DNA of 64,000 nt from Murinocardiopsis flavida (GTDB taxonomy: Bacteria > Actinomycetota > Actinomycetes > Streptosporangiales > Streptosporangiaceae), in NCBI RefSeq assembly GCF_003014485.1, contig NZ_PYGA01000001.1, positions 62,001-126,000 on the forward strand, read 5' to 3'. The notes under the pieces are model-generated. The model saw nothing but the letters and a program-made list of their open reading frames with translations, made no database searches and was not told the origin of the DNA. Positions 42,011 to 51,957 of the stretch are shown here, one piece after another. A program made the translations under genes and the position numbers. How positions within the stretch are numbered: the first letter of the stretch is position 1; each line of letters begins with the position of its first letter.

Positions 42011-43753
42011 TCAGGGCCGCGGGATGTTGCGCAGGTTGGAACGGGCCAGCTGCACCATGCGGCCGACACCGCCGTTGAGCACGGTCCGGCTCGCGGACAG
42101 CGCGAACCCGGTGACCTGGCCCGCGGTGATCTTGGGCGGCATCGACAGCGCGTTCGGGTCGGTCACGACGTCGACCAGCGCCGGGCCGTCGTGCCGGAAC
42201 GCCTCGCGCAGCGCGTCGCGGACGTCGCCCGGCCGCTCCACCCGGATCCCGCGCGCCCCGGCCGCGGTCGCGATGGCGGCGAAGTCGGTGTGCTGGTACC
42301 CCGTTCCGTGCGGGGTCAGCCCGTCGACCATCATCTCGAGGTCGACCATTCCCAGCGACGAGTTGTTGAACAGCACGACCTTCACCGGCAGGTCGTATTG
42401 GACGAGGGTCAGGAAGTCGCCCATCAGCATGGCGAACCCGCCGTCGCCCGACATCGACACCACCTGCCGGCCCCGGTCCAGGAACTGCGCGCCGAGGGCC
42501 TGCGGCAGCGCGTTGGCCATGGACCCGTGCACGAAGGACCCGATGACCCTGCGGCGGCCGTTCGGGGTGAGGTAGCGCGCCGCCCAGACGTTGCACATGC
42601 CGGTGTCGACCGTGAAGGCGGCGTCGTCGGCGGCCTCCTCGTCGAGGACCGCCGCGACGTACTCGGGGTGGATCGGCGTGTGCTTCTCCACGTTGCGGGT
42701 GTACGCCTGCACCGCCCCTTCGAGCGCCGCGACGTGCCGGTCGAGCATCCGGTCGAGGAAGCGGCGCGACGTCTTCTCCCGCACCTGCGGTGTCAGGCAG
42801 CGCAGCGTCTCGCCGACGTCGCCCCAGACCGCGAGCTTCAGGTCGGTGCGGCGGCCGAGGCGCTCGGGCTGCACGTCGACCTGCACGATGCGGGCGCCGT
42901 CGGGCAGGAACTCGCTGTAGGGGAAGTCGGTCCCCAGCAGGATCAGCAGGTCGCACCCGTGCATGGCCTCGTAGGCGGCGCCGTAGCCGAGCAGCCCCGA
43001 CATGCCGACGTCGTAGGGGTTGTCGTACTGGATGTGCTCCTTGCCGCGCAGCGCGTGCCCGACGGGGGCCTTGAGCTTCTCCGCGAGCTCCATCACCTCG
43101 CCGTGCGCACCCGCGACACCGCGGCCGCAGAACAGCGTCACCTTCTCCGCGCCGTCGACCAGGTCGACCAGCTTGGCGACCTCGGCGTCGCCCGGCCGGG
43201 TGGCCGGCAGGTCGGTGACCATCGCGAGCTCGACGGCGCTCTCCGGCGCCTCCTTGCCCGCCACGTCGCCCGGCAGCGCGACCACCGACACCCCGCGCCG
43301 GCCCACCGCGTACTGGATCGCGCTCTGCACCACCCGCGGCATCTGCCCGGGGGTGGAGATCAGCTCCGAGTAGTGGCTGCACTCCTGGAACAGCCGGTCG
43401 GGGTGGGTCTCCTGGAAGAACCCCGTGCCGATCTCGCTGCTCGGGATCTGCGCGGCGAGCGCGAGGACCGGCGCCATGGAGCGGTGCGCGTCGAACAGCC
43501 CGTTGATCAGGTGCAGGTTGCCCGGGCCGCACGAACCGGCGCAGGCGGCGAGCCTGCCGGTGAGCTGCGCCTCGGCGCTCGCCGCGAACGCCGCCGCCTC
43601 CTCGTGGCGGACCTGCACCCATTCGACGGCGCTGTTGCGGCGGATCGCGTCGACGACCGGGTTGAGGCTGTCGCCGACGACCCCGAACACCCGTGTCACC
43701 CCGGCGCGGGCGATGAGGTCGACGTACTGCTCGGCAACGGTTCGCTTCGCCAT
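42011..43753 (-). CDS. Thiamine-diphosphate-dependent pyruvate oxidase/dehydrogenase (PoxB-like)
   Basis: This 580-residue enzyme has the three domains of the ThDP family. The N-terminal domain has the activating Glu in VQVRHEEAAAFAA, and a central domain follows. The C-terminal ThDP motif starts at GDGGFAMLMGDF and ends in VVLFNNSS. It resembles E. coli PoxB-type pyruvate:quinone oxidoreductases, but also acetolactate synthases; the phrase GFFQETHPDRLFQECSHYSELI favours PoxB. It would turn pyruvate into acetate and pass electrons to FAD and quinone. The ATG at 43753 has AAGGGAG eight bases upstream; a longer in-frame start exists but lacks a site. Confidence 0.88.
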   Translation of the reverse strand: MAKRTVAEQYVDLIARAGVTRVFGVVGDSLNPVVDAIRRNSAVEWVQVRHEEAAAFAASAEAQLTGRLAACAGSCGPGNLHLINGLFDAHRSMAPVLALAAQIPSSEIGTGFFQETHPDRLFQECSHYSELISTPGQMPRVVQSAIQYAVGRRGVSVVALPGDVAGKEAPESAVELAMVTDLPATRPGDAEVAKLVDLVDGAEKVTLFCGRGVAGAHGEVMELAEKLKAPVGHALRGKEHIQYDNPYDVGMSGLLGYGAAYEAMHGCDLLILLGTDFPYSEFLPDGARIVQVDVQPERLGRRTDLKLAVWGDVGETLRCLTPQVREKTSRRFLDRMLDRHVAALEGAVQAYTRNVEKHTPIHPEYVAAVLDEEAADDAAFTVDTGMCNVWAARYLTPNGRRRVIGSFVHGSMANALPQALGAQFLDRGRQVVSMSGDGGFAMLMGDFLTLVQYDLPVKVVLFNNSSLGMVDLEMMVDGLTPHGTGYQHTDFAAIATAAGARGIRVERPGDVRDALREAFRHDGPALVDVVTDPNALSMPPKITAGQVTGFALSASRTVLNGGVGRMVQLARSNLRNIPRP

Positions 43754-43937
43754 GGCTGCGGCTCCCTTGATCGACGGACGGGCGACCGCTCCGGGCCCCA
43801 CGGGCGGCGCGGTCGGTTCGGCTGTGTCACGAAGGGGGTCCGGGTGTGCGGACGGTGCGGTGCGGTCGGTACGGGTGATGCGGTTGGTGCGGTTGGTGCG
43901 GCGCCCGGCGCCCCGCTACCCGGCTGGGGCGAGCCTA

Positions 43938-43997
43938 CTCAGGGCGGCCCACCACCCGGCCGGTCTTCTCAGGGCGGCCCACCACCCGGCCGGTCTT
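43938..43997. repeat. Perfect tandem duplication of a 30-bp unit
   Basis: The unit beginning CTCAGGGCGGCC and ending CCGGCCGGTCTT occurs twice without a mismatch, back to back, in the 292-bp gap between poxB and the C39 gene. The remainder of the gap also holds short GGTTGGTGC repeats, and I see no gene in it. Confidence 0.9.
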
Positions 43998-44045
43998 TCC
44001 ACGGCGGCGGCACGGGGGCCGCCGACAGGCCGCAGGCCGTCCCGA

Positions 44046-45413
44046 TCAGCGGATACCGAGCTCCCGCAGCGCCCGCACCGGGTCAGATCCCGGCTCCTCG
44101 GGGAAGAACAGGTAGCACACGCCGCCGCTGCCCGACGACGTCGAACCGTCGGCGAGCTTGCGCTTCGTGCGCAGCCAGATGTTCTCGAACTGGCGGCGCG
44201 GGTAGACGCGCCGCACCGCGTCGTTCGACGGCGAGGCGGGGTCGTTGGCGATGACGTCGCCGTCCTCGGTGAAGCCGATGAGCACCATCAGGTGCCCGGC
44301 CGTGCCGTAGCCGGCGCCGTCGAGTTCGCGCTCCTCGAACGACTGCGAGGTGATGATCGGCACCCCCGCCGCGATGAGCCGCTCGGCGTCCGCCATGGAG
44401 CCGAGCCGGGTCACCAGCGCGCTCATCTGCCGGTAGGTCGCCGCGTAGGCCGTGTTGAACGGCCAGTTGCCGCAGCCCTCGTAGGCGTAGTCGTAGGTGA
44501 ACCGGGCGGCGTGGTCGACGCTGGGGTCGTGGTGGTCCGGCGGCTCCACCCAGTCGAGGTCCTCCTCGGTGGGGACGCGGCCGAAGTGCTCCAGGACCAT
44601 CTGGCTGGAGGTGGGGCTGCACCACGCCTCTCCCCCGTTGTCGTACTCGGGGTAGTCGCCGACATGGGTGTTCTGGGAGTAGCGGGGCACCTCGAGCTCC
44701 ACCCCGCTGCCCACGCCGGGTTTCGACGCGGGGACGGTGAAGCGGTCCGGGACCGTCGACGCCATGGCGCCGACCCGGCGGACCGCCGGGGTCGCCGAAC
44801 CGCCCTCGGCGCGCAGCAGGGTGACCCGGATCCGGTAGCCGGTGATGCCGGCGCCGCCGCCCTTGTCGGAGATCAGCACGGTGTCGGTCGCGACCTCGCT
44901 CCGGTCGTCCTTCTGACCGTTGACCGAGGTCCGCTTCATGTCGGCGTCGCCGGAGGCCCACCGGCCGAGCACGTACCAGGGTGTGCTGCCGCCGCCGCTG
45001 TAGTCGCCGCGCAGCGCCACCTCGATCCAGGTGCCGTCGGGGGTCTCGGCGTTCCACGACGCGATCAGCTCGTCGGCGGCGAAGTCGACGGCGTGCACCG
45101 GCGAGGTCCAGGCGGCGGTCTCCCAGACGCGGGTCTCGCCCGTGTGCGGGTCGGCGTACTCGCGGGTGCCGGTGGGCTCGGCGATCTCGATCGCCGGGAC
45201 GTCGCCCGGCCGGACCCGCACCCCGTCGGCCGCGCCGGACTTCCAGTCCGCCGCCGACACCCAGGCGCGGTACTGCACCCGGGCGTCGTCGGCGCGGGGA
45301 CGGCGCGCCGGCGCGGCCAGTGCCGACGGGGCGCCGGCTCCGAGGGCACCGCCGACCAGAGGGGCGCCGATGAGACTGCGGACGACGGTCCGGCGCGTGA
45401 CGTGTGGCGGCAT
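44046..45413 (-). CDS. Tat-exported C39-like peptidase-family protein
   Basis: This 455-residue exported protein begins with a twin-arginine signal ([17 protein letters not shown]). An N-terminal jelly-roll-like part of about 200 residues precedes a papain-like domain of the peptidase C39 kind. That domain has the Cys in [11 protein letters not shown], the His in [10 protein letters not shown] and the Asp/Asn in [10 protein letters not shown]. The complete triad suggests an active thiol peptidase or amidase acting outside the cell. An AGGAG site lies five bases before the ATG. Nothing nearby hints at its substrate. Confidence 0.85.
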   Translation of the reverse strand: MPPHVTRRTVVRSLIGAPLVGGALGAGAPSALAAPARRPRADDARVQYRAWVSAADWKSGAADGVRVRPGDVPAIEIAEPTGTREYADPHTGETRVWETAAWTSPVHAVDFAADELIASWNAETPDGTWIEVALRGDYSGGGSTPWYVLGRWASGDADMKRTSVNGQKDDRSEVATDTVLISDKGGGAGITGYRIRVTLLRAEGGSATPAVRRVGAMASTVPDRFTVPASKPGVGSGVELEVPRYSQNTHVGDYPEYDNGGEAWCSPTSSQMVLEHFGRVPTEEDLDWVEPPDHHDPSVDHAARFTYDYAYEGCGNWPFNTAYAATYRQMSALVTRLGSMADAERLIAAGVPIITSQSFEERELDGAGYGTAGHLMVLIGFTEDGDVIANDPASPSNDAVRRVYPRRQFENIWLRTKRKLADGSTSSGSGGVCYLFFPEEPGSDPVRALRELGIR

Positions 45414-45598
45414 GGGTGCTCCTGTCGGATGTGCGGGTGTCGCGGGCTTTATGTCGCCCATACGTACCCGCCCCCGGGGCCATCGATGCACACGGCGACA
45501 GCCTGTTCGCCCACTGTGCCCGGCACGCCCCCGCCCGGCGCCGACGAACGGCCGCACCGCCGCAACCCCCGGGGTGAAAGGGGGTGGAACATGGCCGC

Positions 45599-45627
45599 TT
45601 GATTACCCTGGGGGGGTATGGTATTTC
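45599..45627 (+). promoter_or_regulatory. Copper-responsive promoter with CsoR-type operator
   Basis: TTGATT (45599-45604) and TATTTC (45622-45627) are separated by 17 bp. The spacer is filled by TACCC-TGGGG-GGGTA (45604-45618), the same TACCC-N5-GGGTA inverted repeat found before copZ. A CsoR repressor site is the likeliest reading. Confidence 0.7.
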
Positions 45628-45670
45628 TTGAATACAGGAGAACGAGGACACCCGAAACCGAGGAGCAGTC

Positions 45671-46681
45671 ATGAACACCGCAGCGAAACTGGCCGTCTAC
45701 GGCACCGGACTCGCACTCGCGTTCGGGGCGTCCCTCGGGGCCGGCCGGGTGGTCGGGCCCATCGCCGCGGAGGACCGCCCCGAGCACGGCGACACCCACG
45801 AACCGGCGTCCGGCGAACCGGGCGGGGCGGCCGAGGGCGCCCAGGACGCCGACAACGCGGCGTCGGGGCTCCAGATCTCCGCGGCCGGCTACTCCCTCGA
45901 ACCCCTCGACGTCCCCGACAAGGCAGGGGACGAGCAGCGGCTGTCCTTCCGTATCCTGGACAGCGAGGGTTCACCCGTCACCGGGTTCACCCCCGAACAC
46001 GAGAAGAAGCTGCACCTCATCATCGTGCGGCGCGACATGACCGGCTTCCAGCACGTGCACCCCCGCCTCGAAAAGGGAGGGGTGTGGAGCCTGCCGATGA
46101 CCCTCGACGAACCCGGCGCCTACCGGCTGTTCGCCGACTTCGTCCCCGAGGGCCGCGACGACGGGCTTGTGCTGGGCGCCGACCTCGAGGTCCCCGGCGA
46201 CTCCACGCCGGAGCCGCTGCCGAAACCGGTCCGCACCGCCGAGGTCGACGGATACACCGTCACACTCAAGGGCGACCTCAAGGCCGGCACCGGCAGCGCG
46301 CTCGACCTCTCGGTCAGCAAGGACGGCGAACCGGTCACCGACCTCCAGCCCTACCTCGGAGCGTTCGGGCACCTGGTGGCGCTGCGCGATGGCGACCTCG
46401 CCTACCTGCACGTCCACCCCGGTGGCGCGCCCGGCGACGGCAAGACCAAGCCCGGCCCGGGGGTCGACTTCCACGCCGAGGTGCCGTCCAGGGGCGACTA
46501 CCGGTTGTTCTTCGACTTCAAGCACGACGGCAAGGTCCGCACCGCCGAGTTCACCGCGACGACCGACGGGGCCGGCGCGGACTCCGGTGGCGGCGAACCG
46601 GCCGACAGCGAGCCCGACAGCGAGTCCGACAGCGGGAACGAGGGCGGGCACGAGGGCGAATCCGGCCACGGCGCGCACTGA
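45671..46681 (+). CDS. Secreted metal-binding protein of the copper island
   Basis: This 336-residue exported protein has an N-terminal hydrophobic signal and an Asp/Glu/Gly-rich spacer. Two similar beta domains of about 90 residues follow, each containing an HVHP motif ([10 protein letters not shown] near residue 120; AYLHVHPGG near 255). The tail is rich in Glu, Gly and His. The HVHP motifs and position before copA suggest copper binding in the envelope. AGGAG precedes the ATG. The family is usually annotated only as hypothetical or heavy-metal-binding. Confidence 0.78.
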   Translation: MNTAAKLAVYGTGLALAFGASLGAGRVVGPIAAEDRPEHGDTHEPASGEPGGAAEGAQDADNAASGLQISAAGYSLEPLDVPDKAGDEQRLSFRILDSEGSPVTGFTPEHEKKLHLIIVRRDMTGFQHVHPRLEKGGVWSLPMTLDEPGAYRLFADFVPEGRDDGLVLGADLEVPGDSTPEPLPKPVRTAEVDGYTVTLKGDLKAGTGSALDLSVSKDGEPVTDLQPYLGAFGHLVALRDGDLAYLHVHPGGAPGDGKTKPGPGVDFHAEVPSRGDYRLFFDFKHDGKVRTAEFTATTDGAGADSGGGEPADSEPDSESDSGNEGGHEGESGHGAH

Positions 46682-46836
46682 CACCCGCCCGCAGACCCGC
46701 CGGCCGGGACCACCGGCCGGAACCGATGGCCCCTACCCCCGGCCGCACCGACCGAACCGACCGCCCAGCAGCGCCGACTGATTCTCGGCACCGGGGCCCG
46801 CGCCACGGGCCCCGCCCACACCAGCGAGGAACGGCA

Positions 46837-49188
46837 ATGAACCCAGGAGTGGACGACGACGTCCGGCACGCCGGCGCAGACAACCGGGTCGAACTCGCCA
46901 TCGGCGGCATGACCTGCGCGTCCTGCGCCATGCGGATCGAGAAGCGGCTGAACAAGCTCGACGGCGTCACGGCGACGGTCAACTACGCCACCGAGAAGGC
47001 CCGCGTCGAGTTCGCCGACGGTGCCGCGGCGGTCGCCACCGAGGACCTCATCACCCAGGTCGAGAAGGCCGGTTACACCGCGGCCCTCCCGGCACCCGAA
47101 CCCGAGCCCGGCACCCCGGCCGAGCCGGGGTCCGCCGAGGCACCCGACCCGACCCGCGCACTGCGCGACCGCCTCATCGTCAGCGCGCTGCTGTCGGTCC
47201 CCGTCATCGCGATGGCGATGGCGCCCGCGCTCCAGTTCGAGTACTGGCAGTGGGCGTCGCTGACCCTCGCGGCACCCGTCCTCGTGTGGGGCGCGCTGCC
47301 GTTCCACATCGCGGCGTGGAAGAACCTCAAACTGGGCGCCGCGACAATGGACACCCTGGTGTCCATGGGGACCATCGCCGCGTTCGCGTGGTCGGTGTAC
47401 GCGCTGTTCCTCGGGACGGCGGGCACACCGGGCATGACCCACCCCTTCGAGCTCACCATCGCCCGCACCGACGGCGCCGCCAACATCTACCTGGAGGTCG
47501 CGGCGGGGGTCACGACCTTCATCCTCGCCGGGCGCTACTTCGAGGCCCGCTCCAAGCGCCGCGCCGGAGCCGCGCTGCGCGCGCTGCTGGAACTCGGCGC
47601 GAAGGACGTCGCCATCCTGCGCGACGGACGCGAGGAGCGCGTCCCCGTGGAGCGGCTGGCCGGGGGCGACCTGTTCGTCGTGCGGCCGGGCGAGAAGATC
47701 GCCACCGACGGCGTCGTCAGCGAAGGCACGTCGGCCGTCGACATGAGCATGCTGACCGGCGAGTCCGTCCCGGTCGAGGTCGGCCCCGGCAGCAACGTCG
47801 CCGGTGCGACCGTCAACGCGGGCGGGCGGCTGGTCGTGCGCGCCACCCGCGTCGGCTCCGACACCCAGCTCGCCCAGATGGCCCGCCTCGTCGAGGACGC
47901 CCAGAACGGCAAGGCCGAGGCGCAGCGGCTCGCCGACAAGATCTCCGGTGTGTTCGTCCCGATCGTCATCGCGCTCGCGTTCGCGACCCTGGGCTTCTGG
48001 ATGGGCACCGGCGGGTCGATCGCCGCGGCGTTCACCGCGGCGGTCGCCGTCCTGATCATCGCCTGCCCGTGCGCCCTCGGCCTGGCGACCCCCACGGCGC
48101 TCCTCGTCGGCACCGGGCGCGGCGCCCAGCTGGGCATCCTCATCAAGGGGCCCGAGATCCTGGAGTCGACGCGCGGCGTCGACACCATCGTCCTCGACAA
48201 GACCGGCACCGTGACCACGGGGCAGATGACGCTGGTCGACGTGGTCCTCGCCGAAGGGCAGGACGAGACCGAGGTGCTGCGGCTGGCCGGCGCGCTGGAG
48301 AACGCGTCGGAGCACCCCATCGCCCAGGCGATCGCCAAGGGCGCCGAGGACCGCGCGGGCGACCTGGCCGCGGTGGAGGGCTTCGCCAACGTCGAAGGGC
48401 TCGGCGTCCAAGGGGTCGTCGACGGGCACGCGGTCGTCGTCGGCCGCACCGCCCTGCTCACCGACTGGGCGCAGCACCTCCCGCAGCACCTGGCGGACGC
48501 CAAGGCCGCGGCCGAGGCCCAGGGCAAGACCGCTGTGGCCGTCGGCTGGGACGGAGAGGCCCGCGCCGTCCTCGTCGTGGCCGACGCCGTCAAGCCCACG
48601 AGCGCGCAGGCCGTCCGGCAGTTCCGCGCGCTCGGACTCACCCCGGTGCTGCTGACCGGTGACAACACCGCTGTGGCCCGGTCCGTCGCCGACGAGGTGG
48701 GGATCGAGGAGGTCATCGCCGAGGTGCTGCCGAAGGACAAGGTGGACGCCGTCAAGCGGCTCCAGTCCGAGGGCCGCAGTGTCGCGATGGTCGGCGACGG
48801 CGTCAACGACGCCGCCGCCCTCGCCCAGGCCGACCTCGGCCTCGCCATGGGCACGGGGACCGACGCCGCGATCGAGGCGAGCGACCTCACCCTGGTGCGC
48901 GGCGACCTGCGCGCCGCCGCCGACGCGATCCGGCTGTCCCGGCGGACACTCGGGACGATCAAGGGCAACCTGTTCTGGGCCTTCGCCTACAACGTCGCGG
49001 CGCTGCCTCTCGCGGCGGCGGGCCTGCTCAACCCCATGATCGCCGGTGCGGCGATGGCGTTCTCCAGCGTCTTCGTGGTGAGCAACAGCCTGCGGCTCAA
49101 GGGGTTCAAGCCCTTGAGCGGCAACGACGCCCCCGCGTCCGCGGCACCCGCGCGGCCGTCCCGGCAGGAGGCCGCCACGACCTCCTGA
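46837..49188 (+). CDS. copA: Copper-exporting P1B-type ATPase
   Basis: This 783-residue P-type ATPase has one N-terminal heavy-metal domain (GGMTCASC, Cys27 and Cys30) and eight predicted membrane spans. It carries the actuator TGES, the ion-site CPC in [13 protein letters not shown], the phosphorylation motif DKTGT and the hinge GDGVND. The CPC and GMTCASC pattern marks Cu(I) export. A GCGAGGA site lies before the ATG. It follows the metal-binding secreted protein by 155 bp and is followed by a strong terminator. Expression is probably copper-induced through the operator at 45604-45618. Confidence 0.95.
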   Translation: MNPGVDDDVRHAGADNRVELAIGGMTCASCAMRIEKRLNKLDGVTATVNYATEKARVEFADGAAAVATEDLITQVEKAGYTAALPAPEPEPGTPAEPGSAEAPDPTRALRDRLIVSALLSVPVIAMAMAPALQFEYWQWASLTLAAPVLVWGALPFHIAAWKNLKLGAATMDTLVSMGTIAAFAWSVYALFLGTAGTPGMTHPFELTIARTDGAANIYLEVAAGVTTFILAGRYFEARSKRRAGAALRALLELGAKDVAILRDGREERVPVERLAGGDLFVVRPGEKIATDGVVSEGTSAVDMSMLTGESVPVEVGPGSNVAGATVNAGGRLVVRATRVGSDTQLAQMARLVEDAQNGKAEAQRLADKISGVFVPIVIALAFATLGFWMGTGGSIAAAFTAAVAVLIIACPCALGLATPTALLVGTGRGAQLGILIKGPEILESTRGVDTIVLDKTGTVTTGQMTLVDVVLAEGQDETEVLRLAGALENASEHPIAQAIAKGAEDRAGDLAAVEGFANVEGLGVQGVVDGHAVVVGRTALLTDWAQHLPQHLADAKAAAEAQGKTAVAVGWDGEARAVLVVADAVKPTSAQAVRQFRALGLTPVLLTGDNTAVARSVADEVGIEEVIAEVLPKDKVDAVKRLQSEGRSVAMVGDGVNDAAALAQADLGLAMGTGTDAAIEASDLTLVRGDLRAAADAIRLSRRTLGTIKGNLFWAFAYNVAALPLAAAGLLNPMIAGAAMAFSSVFVVSNSLRLKGFKPLSGNDAPASAAPARPSRQEAATTS

Positions 49189-49213
49189 CCCGGGTCCGCC
49201 GACGGACCACAGC

Positions 49214-49255
49214 AGCGGTGTCCCGCGCCCGGCCACACGGGTGCGGGACACCGCT
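49214..49255 (+). terminator. copA terminator
   Basis: A perfect 13-bp stem (49214-49226 with 49243-49255) begins 26 bp after the copA stop and is followed by TT. Confidence 0.8.
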
Positions 49256-49377
49256 TTCGCGTCCGAGGCGATACATCGGGGGGTGGGAGGGCGCCGCCGA
49301 TACCGAGTGCCGCGAGGGGATGCCGGGTGCCGCGACGGGCTGCGGCGCCCTGGTCGGCGGCGCCTGCGGACATGCGG

Positions 49378-49404
49378 AAGGCCCCGGCGCGATGCCGGGG
49401 CCTT
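49378..49404. terminator. Second hairpin between copA and copZ
   Basis: AAGGCCCCGGC and its complement form an 11-bp stem with a 5-base loop. The A/T ends on both sides suit a bidirectional terminator between the convergent copA and copZ. Confidence 0.75.
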
Positions 49405-49415
49405 GACGTGGGGAG

Positions 49416-49456
49416 GCGGGGGCGGGGCCGCGGGCCGTCGGCGGCCCCGCCCCCGC
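49416..49456 (-). terminator. copZ terminator
   Basis: A perfect 16-bp stem (49416-49431 with 49441-49456) and 9-base loop lie six bases beyond the copZ stop. Confidence 0.78.
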
Positions 49457-49461
49457 ATGGG

Positions 49462-49671
49462 TCACGCGCCGACGACCTCGTAACCGGCTTCCTCGACGGC
49501 GTCGTTGACGGCCTGGTCCGGCACCGGCTCGGCGCTGAACACGGTCAATCGGCCGGCCGCGACGTCGACCGCGACCTCGGTGACACCAGGGATCGCGGTG
49601 ACCTCGCTGGTCACTGCTCCGGCGCAGTGATCGCAGGTCATGCCCTGAACGGTGTACGTGCTGCTTGCCAT
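49462..49671 (-). CDS. copZ: Copper chaperone (heavy-metal-associated domain)
   Basis: This 69-residue protein is a single HMA domain with the copper motif GMTCDHC (Cys13 and Cys16) and the usual ferredoxin-like pattern ending EEAGYEVVGA. It carries Cu(I) in the cytoplasm, typically handing it to CopA or a CsoR sensor. It is convergent with copA and has its own copper-type promoter upstream and a strong hairpin directly downstream. Confidence 0.93.
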   Translation of the reverse strand: MASSTYTVQGMTCDHCAGAVTSEVTAIPGVTEVAVDVAAGRLTVFSAEPVPDQAVNDAVEEAGYEVVGA

Positions 49672-49704
49672 GGCGCGAAAGTCCCTTCGAGTGCGTGGTC
49701 ACTG

Positions 49705-49770
49705 ATACCCCTAGGGTGTATGAAACATACCCCCCATCCCCATGGAACACAAATACCCTATTGGGGTATT
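49705..49770 (-). promoter_or_regulatory. copZ promoter flanked by two CsoR-type sites
   Basis: On the minus strand TTGTGT (49752-49747) and TATGTT (49729-49724) are spaced by 17 bp. AATACCC-TATTG-GGGTATT (49752-49770) is a perfect inverted repeat touching the -35 box. ATACCCCTAGGGTGTAT (49705-49721) lies just past the -10 box. The first shares TACCC-N5-GGGTA with the site before the copA operon. Confidence 0.78.
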
Positions 49771-49857
49771 AATTCGGCTGGAGTCCACCCAGGGAACCCG
49801 GGGTGCGCGCGGCCGCGTCGGCGCCGTCGATGTCGGCGACGCGCGCGGCGGACCGGT

Positions 49858-50811
49858 CTAGGCAGGGGTGGCGGTCCCCGGGGCGCCCGTGCCGCCGGTG
49901 CGGCGCACGGACCCCGGCCCGGCGTCGCTGCGGGCGCGGAGCGCCGCGACGCACGCGCGGATGGGCGGGTTCTCGGAGCTGGCGCGCCAGACGGCCTTGA
50001 TCTCCCTGCGCAGTGGGGCACTCGTCGCGACGAACCTGATGCCCGGCGGCACCGACCGCCGCGCCATCGCCGGCACCAGCGCCGCGGCGAGGTCGGCCTC
50101 GACCAGTGCGAACTGGGTGGCGTACTCGGCGACGGTGTAGCGGATGTCGGGTTCGACGCCGCGGACCCGCAGCGCCTGCACGAGCGCCTCGTAGGGTTCG
50201 GTGCCCGCAAGGCAGCTCGTCCACGGTGTGCCCGCCAACTCGGCGAGGTCGACGGTCTCGCGGTCGGCCAGCGGGTGCCGTACCGAGAGCGCCACGTGTG
50301 CCTCCTCCCTGACCAGCGGCTGGACGACCAGCCCTTCGGGGAGGACGACGGGCCGGTGCGCCCAGCTCTCGATGAGCAGCAGGTCGAGGTCGCCGCCGAG
50401 CAGCGCCGGCATCATGTCGATGACCTCGCCGTCGCGCACGGACGGGGTCAGCCGCGGGTGCTCCTGCGTCAACCGGGCCAGGACCTCGGGCAGCAGCGCG
50501 CGGACCGCGCTGCCGATCGCGGCGATGCGCAGCGGCCCCAGGATCTCCGCGCGCATGTCGGCGAGGTCGGACTCCGCCGCGGCCAGCTGCGCCATGACCC
50601 GGGCGGCGTGCTCGGCCAGGACCCGTCCGGCGTGGGTGAGCCGGACACTGCGGCCGTGCGGTTCGAGCAGCCGGTGCCCGCTCTCGCGTTCGAGCTTGCC
50701 CAACTGCTGCGACACGCCTGACGGGGTCACATGCAGGGCCAGCGCCGCCCGGGCGATCGAACCGTGTGCGGCCACCGCTGCGAGCGCCCGGAGCCGGTCG
50801 AGACTGAACAC
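49858..50811 (-). CDS. LysR-family transcriptional regulator
   Basis: This 317-residue regulator has a LysR N-terminal helix-turn-helix (LRALAAVAAHGSIARAALAL, then SGVSQQLGKLERE) and a periplasmic-binding-like effector domain. The GTG start faces a divergent EamA-type exporter gene 74 bp away. LysR/EamA pairs are common, and the regulator probably controls the exporter. The effector is unknown. Confidence 0.92.
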   Translation of the reverse strand: MFSLDRLRALAAVAAHGSIARAALALHVTPSGVSQQLGKLERESGHRLLEPHGRSVRLTHAGRVLAEHAARVMAQLAAAESDLADMRAEILGPLRIAAIGSAVRALLPEVLARLTQEHPRLTPSVRDGEVIDMMPALLGGDLDLLLIESWAHRPVVLPEGLVVQPLVREEAHVALSVRHPLADRETVDLAELAGTPWTSCLAGTEPYEALVQALRVRGVEPDIRYTVAEYATQFALVEADLAAALVPAMARRSVPPGIRFVATSAPLRREIKAVWRASSENPPIRACVAALRARSDAGPGSVRRTGGTGAPGTATPA

Positions 50812-50885
50812 GTAACGGACACTACCGGGTACAAGCCATGAATCATCGCTTTTCCTTGTGCGTCCGAGCAGGCAGAGTGGACCGC

Positions 50886-51848
50886 ATGGCGACCGAAAGC
50901 AGGCCCGAACCGCCGGGCACGGCGAACAACGGCCTGACCGGTCTGCTCGACCGCATGCACCCCGTGGTGGCGGCGTTGGCGGGGGCCACGTCCACGTCCT
51001 CTTCGGGCGCCTTCGTCAAACTGTCCGGCGTGAACGCCGGGACCGCGGCATTCCTCCGCTGCTTCCTCGCCCTCTTCGCGCTGGTGCCGATGGCGATCGC
51101 CGAGTACCGGAAGGTCGGGCCGCGCCCCGCGCGGTTGCTGCTGATGGACGTCGCGGCGGGCCTGCTGCTCGGCGTCGACTACGTGCTCTGGTCGCAGAGC
51201 ATCCAGGATGTCGGCGCCTCGATCGCCACCATCCTGATCAACATCCAGGTCATCGTCTTCCCGCTGCTGGTGCGGATCTTCTCCGGTACCCGGCTGCCCG
51301 GGCCGTTCATCCTCGCCGCGCCGGTGATGCTGATCGGGGTCGCGCTCGCCGGCGGCGCGATCGGCTCGGCCGAGCCGGGCAGCAGCCCCGTTTCCGGCGC
51401 CGTCTACGGCACGGCGGCGGGCGTCGCGTTCGCCGGCTACCTGTTCCTGAGCAGACTCGGCGGCGGCACCCGGCATTCGGTCCTCCCGGTGTGCACGTCG
51501 ACGGCCGCCGCGGCGGTGTCGGCGCTGGTGCTCGGGAGCGTGTGGACCGGCATCGACCTGGACCTCGGCTGGAACCAGTGGGCGTGGATGGCGGCACTGG
51601 CCGTCTTCGGCCAGGTGCTCGCCTGGCTGCTCGTGGGTTCCGCGCTGCCGCGCCTGGCCCCCAGCACGGGCGCGGCGCTCCTGCTGCTGCAACCCGTCCA
51701 GGGGGTGGTGATCGGCATCGCGCTCCTCGGCGAGCGCCCCACGGCCACGCAGATCCTCGGCTGCGTCCTCGTGGTCCTCGCCGTGTGGGTGTCGGGCCGG
51801 TCCGCGCGCCGGCCGCGGCAGCCCGCGGCATCGAACGACCCGCGCTGA
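50886..51848 (+). CDS. EamA/DMT-superfamily transporter
   Basis: This 320-residue membrane protein has ten hydrophobic segments in two EamA halves (first half around residues 30-150; second around 170-300, with LLLLQPVQGVVIGIALLGERPT at the end). It is likely an exporter of metabolites such as amino acids or drugs. The ATG at 50886 is preceded by GGA; an in-frame ATG 16 codons upstream lacks a ribosome site. It is divergent from the LysR gene. Confidence 0.86.
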   Translation: MATESRPEPPGTANNGLTGLLDRMHPVVAALAGATSTSSSGAFVKLSGVNAGTAAFLRCFLALFALVPMAIAEYRKVGPRPARLLLMDVAAGLLLGVDYVLWSQSIQDVGASIATILINIQVIVFPLLVRIFSGTRLPGPFILAAPVMLIGVALAGGAIGSAEPGSSPVSGAVYGTAAGVAFAGYLFLSRLGGGTRHSVLPVCTSTAAAAVSALVLGSVWTGIDLDLGWNQWAWMAALAVFGQVLAWLLVGSALPRLAPSTGAALLLLQPVQGVVIGIALLGERPTATQILGCVLVVLAVWVSGRSARRPRQPAASNDPR

Positions 51849-51957
51849 ACCGGCCCGCGGCCCGGACCCGCGCGGCGCGAACCGCCGCCCCGGCGCGCCG
51901 GGCGCGGCCGCGCGCCGCGGCGGGGCCCGAAGGGCCGGGGCGTCCGGCCGGGCGTCC

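Noticed and set aside
43938-43997. CRISPR or iteron-type array
   Set aside because: Only two adjacent copies without spacers, so it is a simple tandem duplication.
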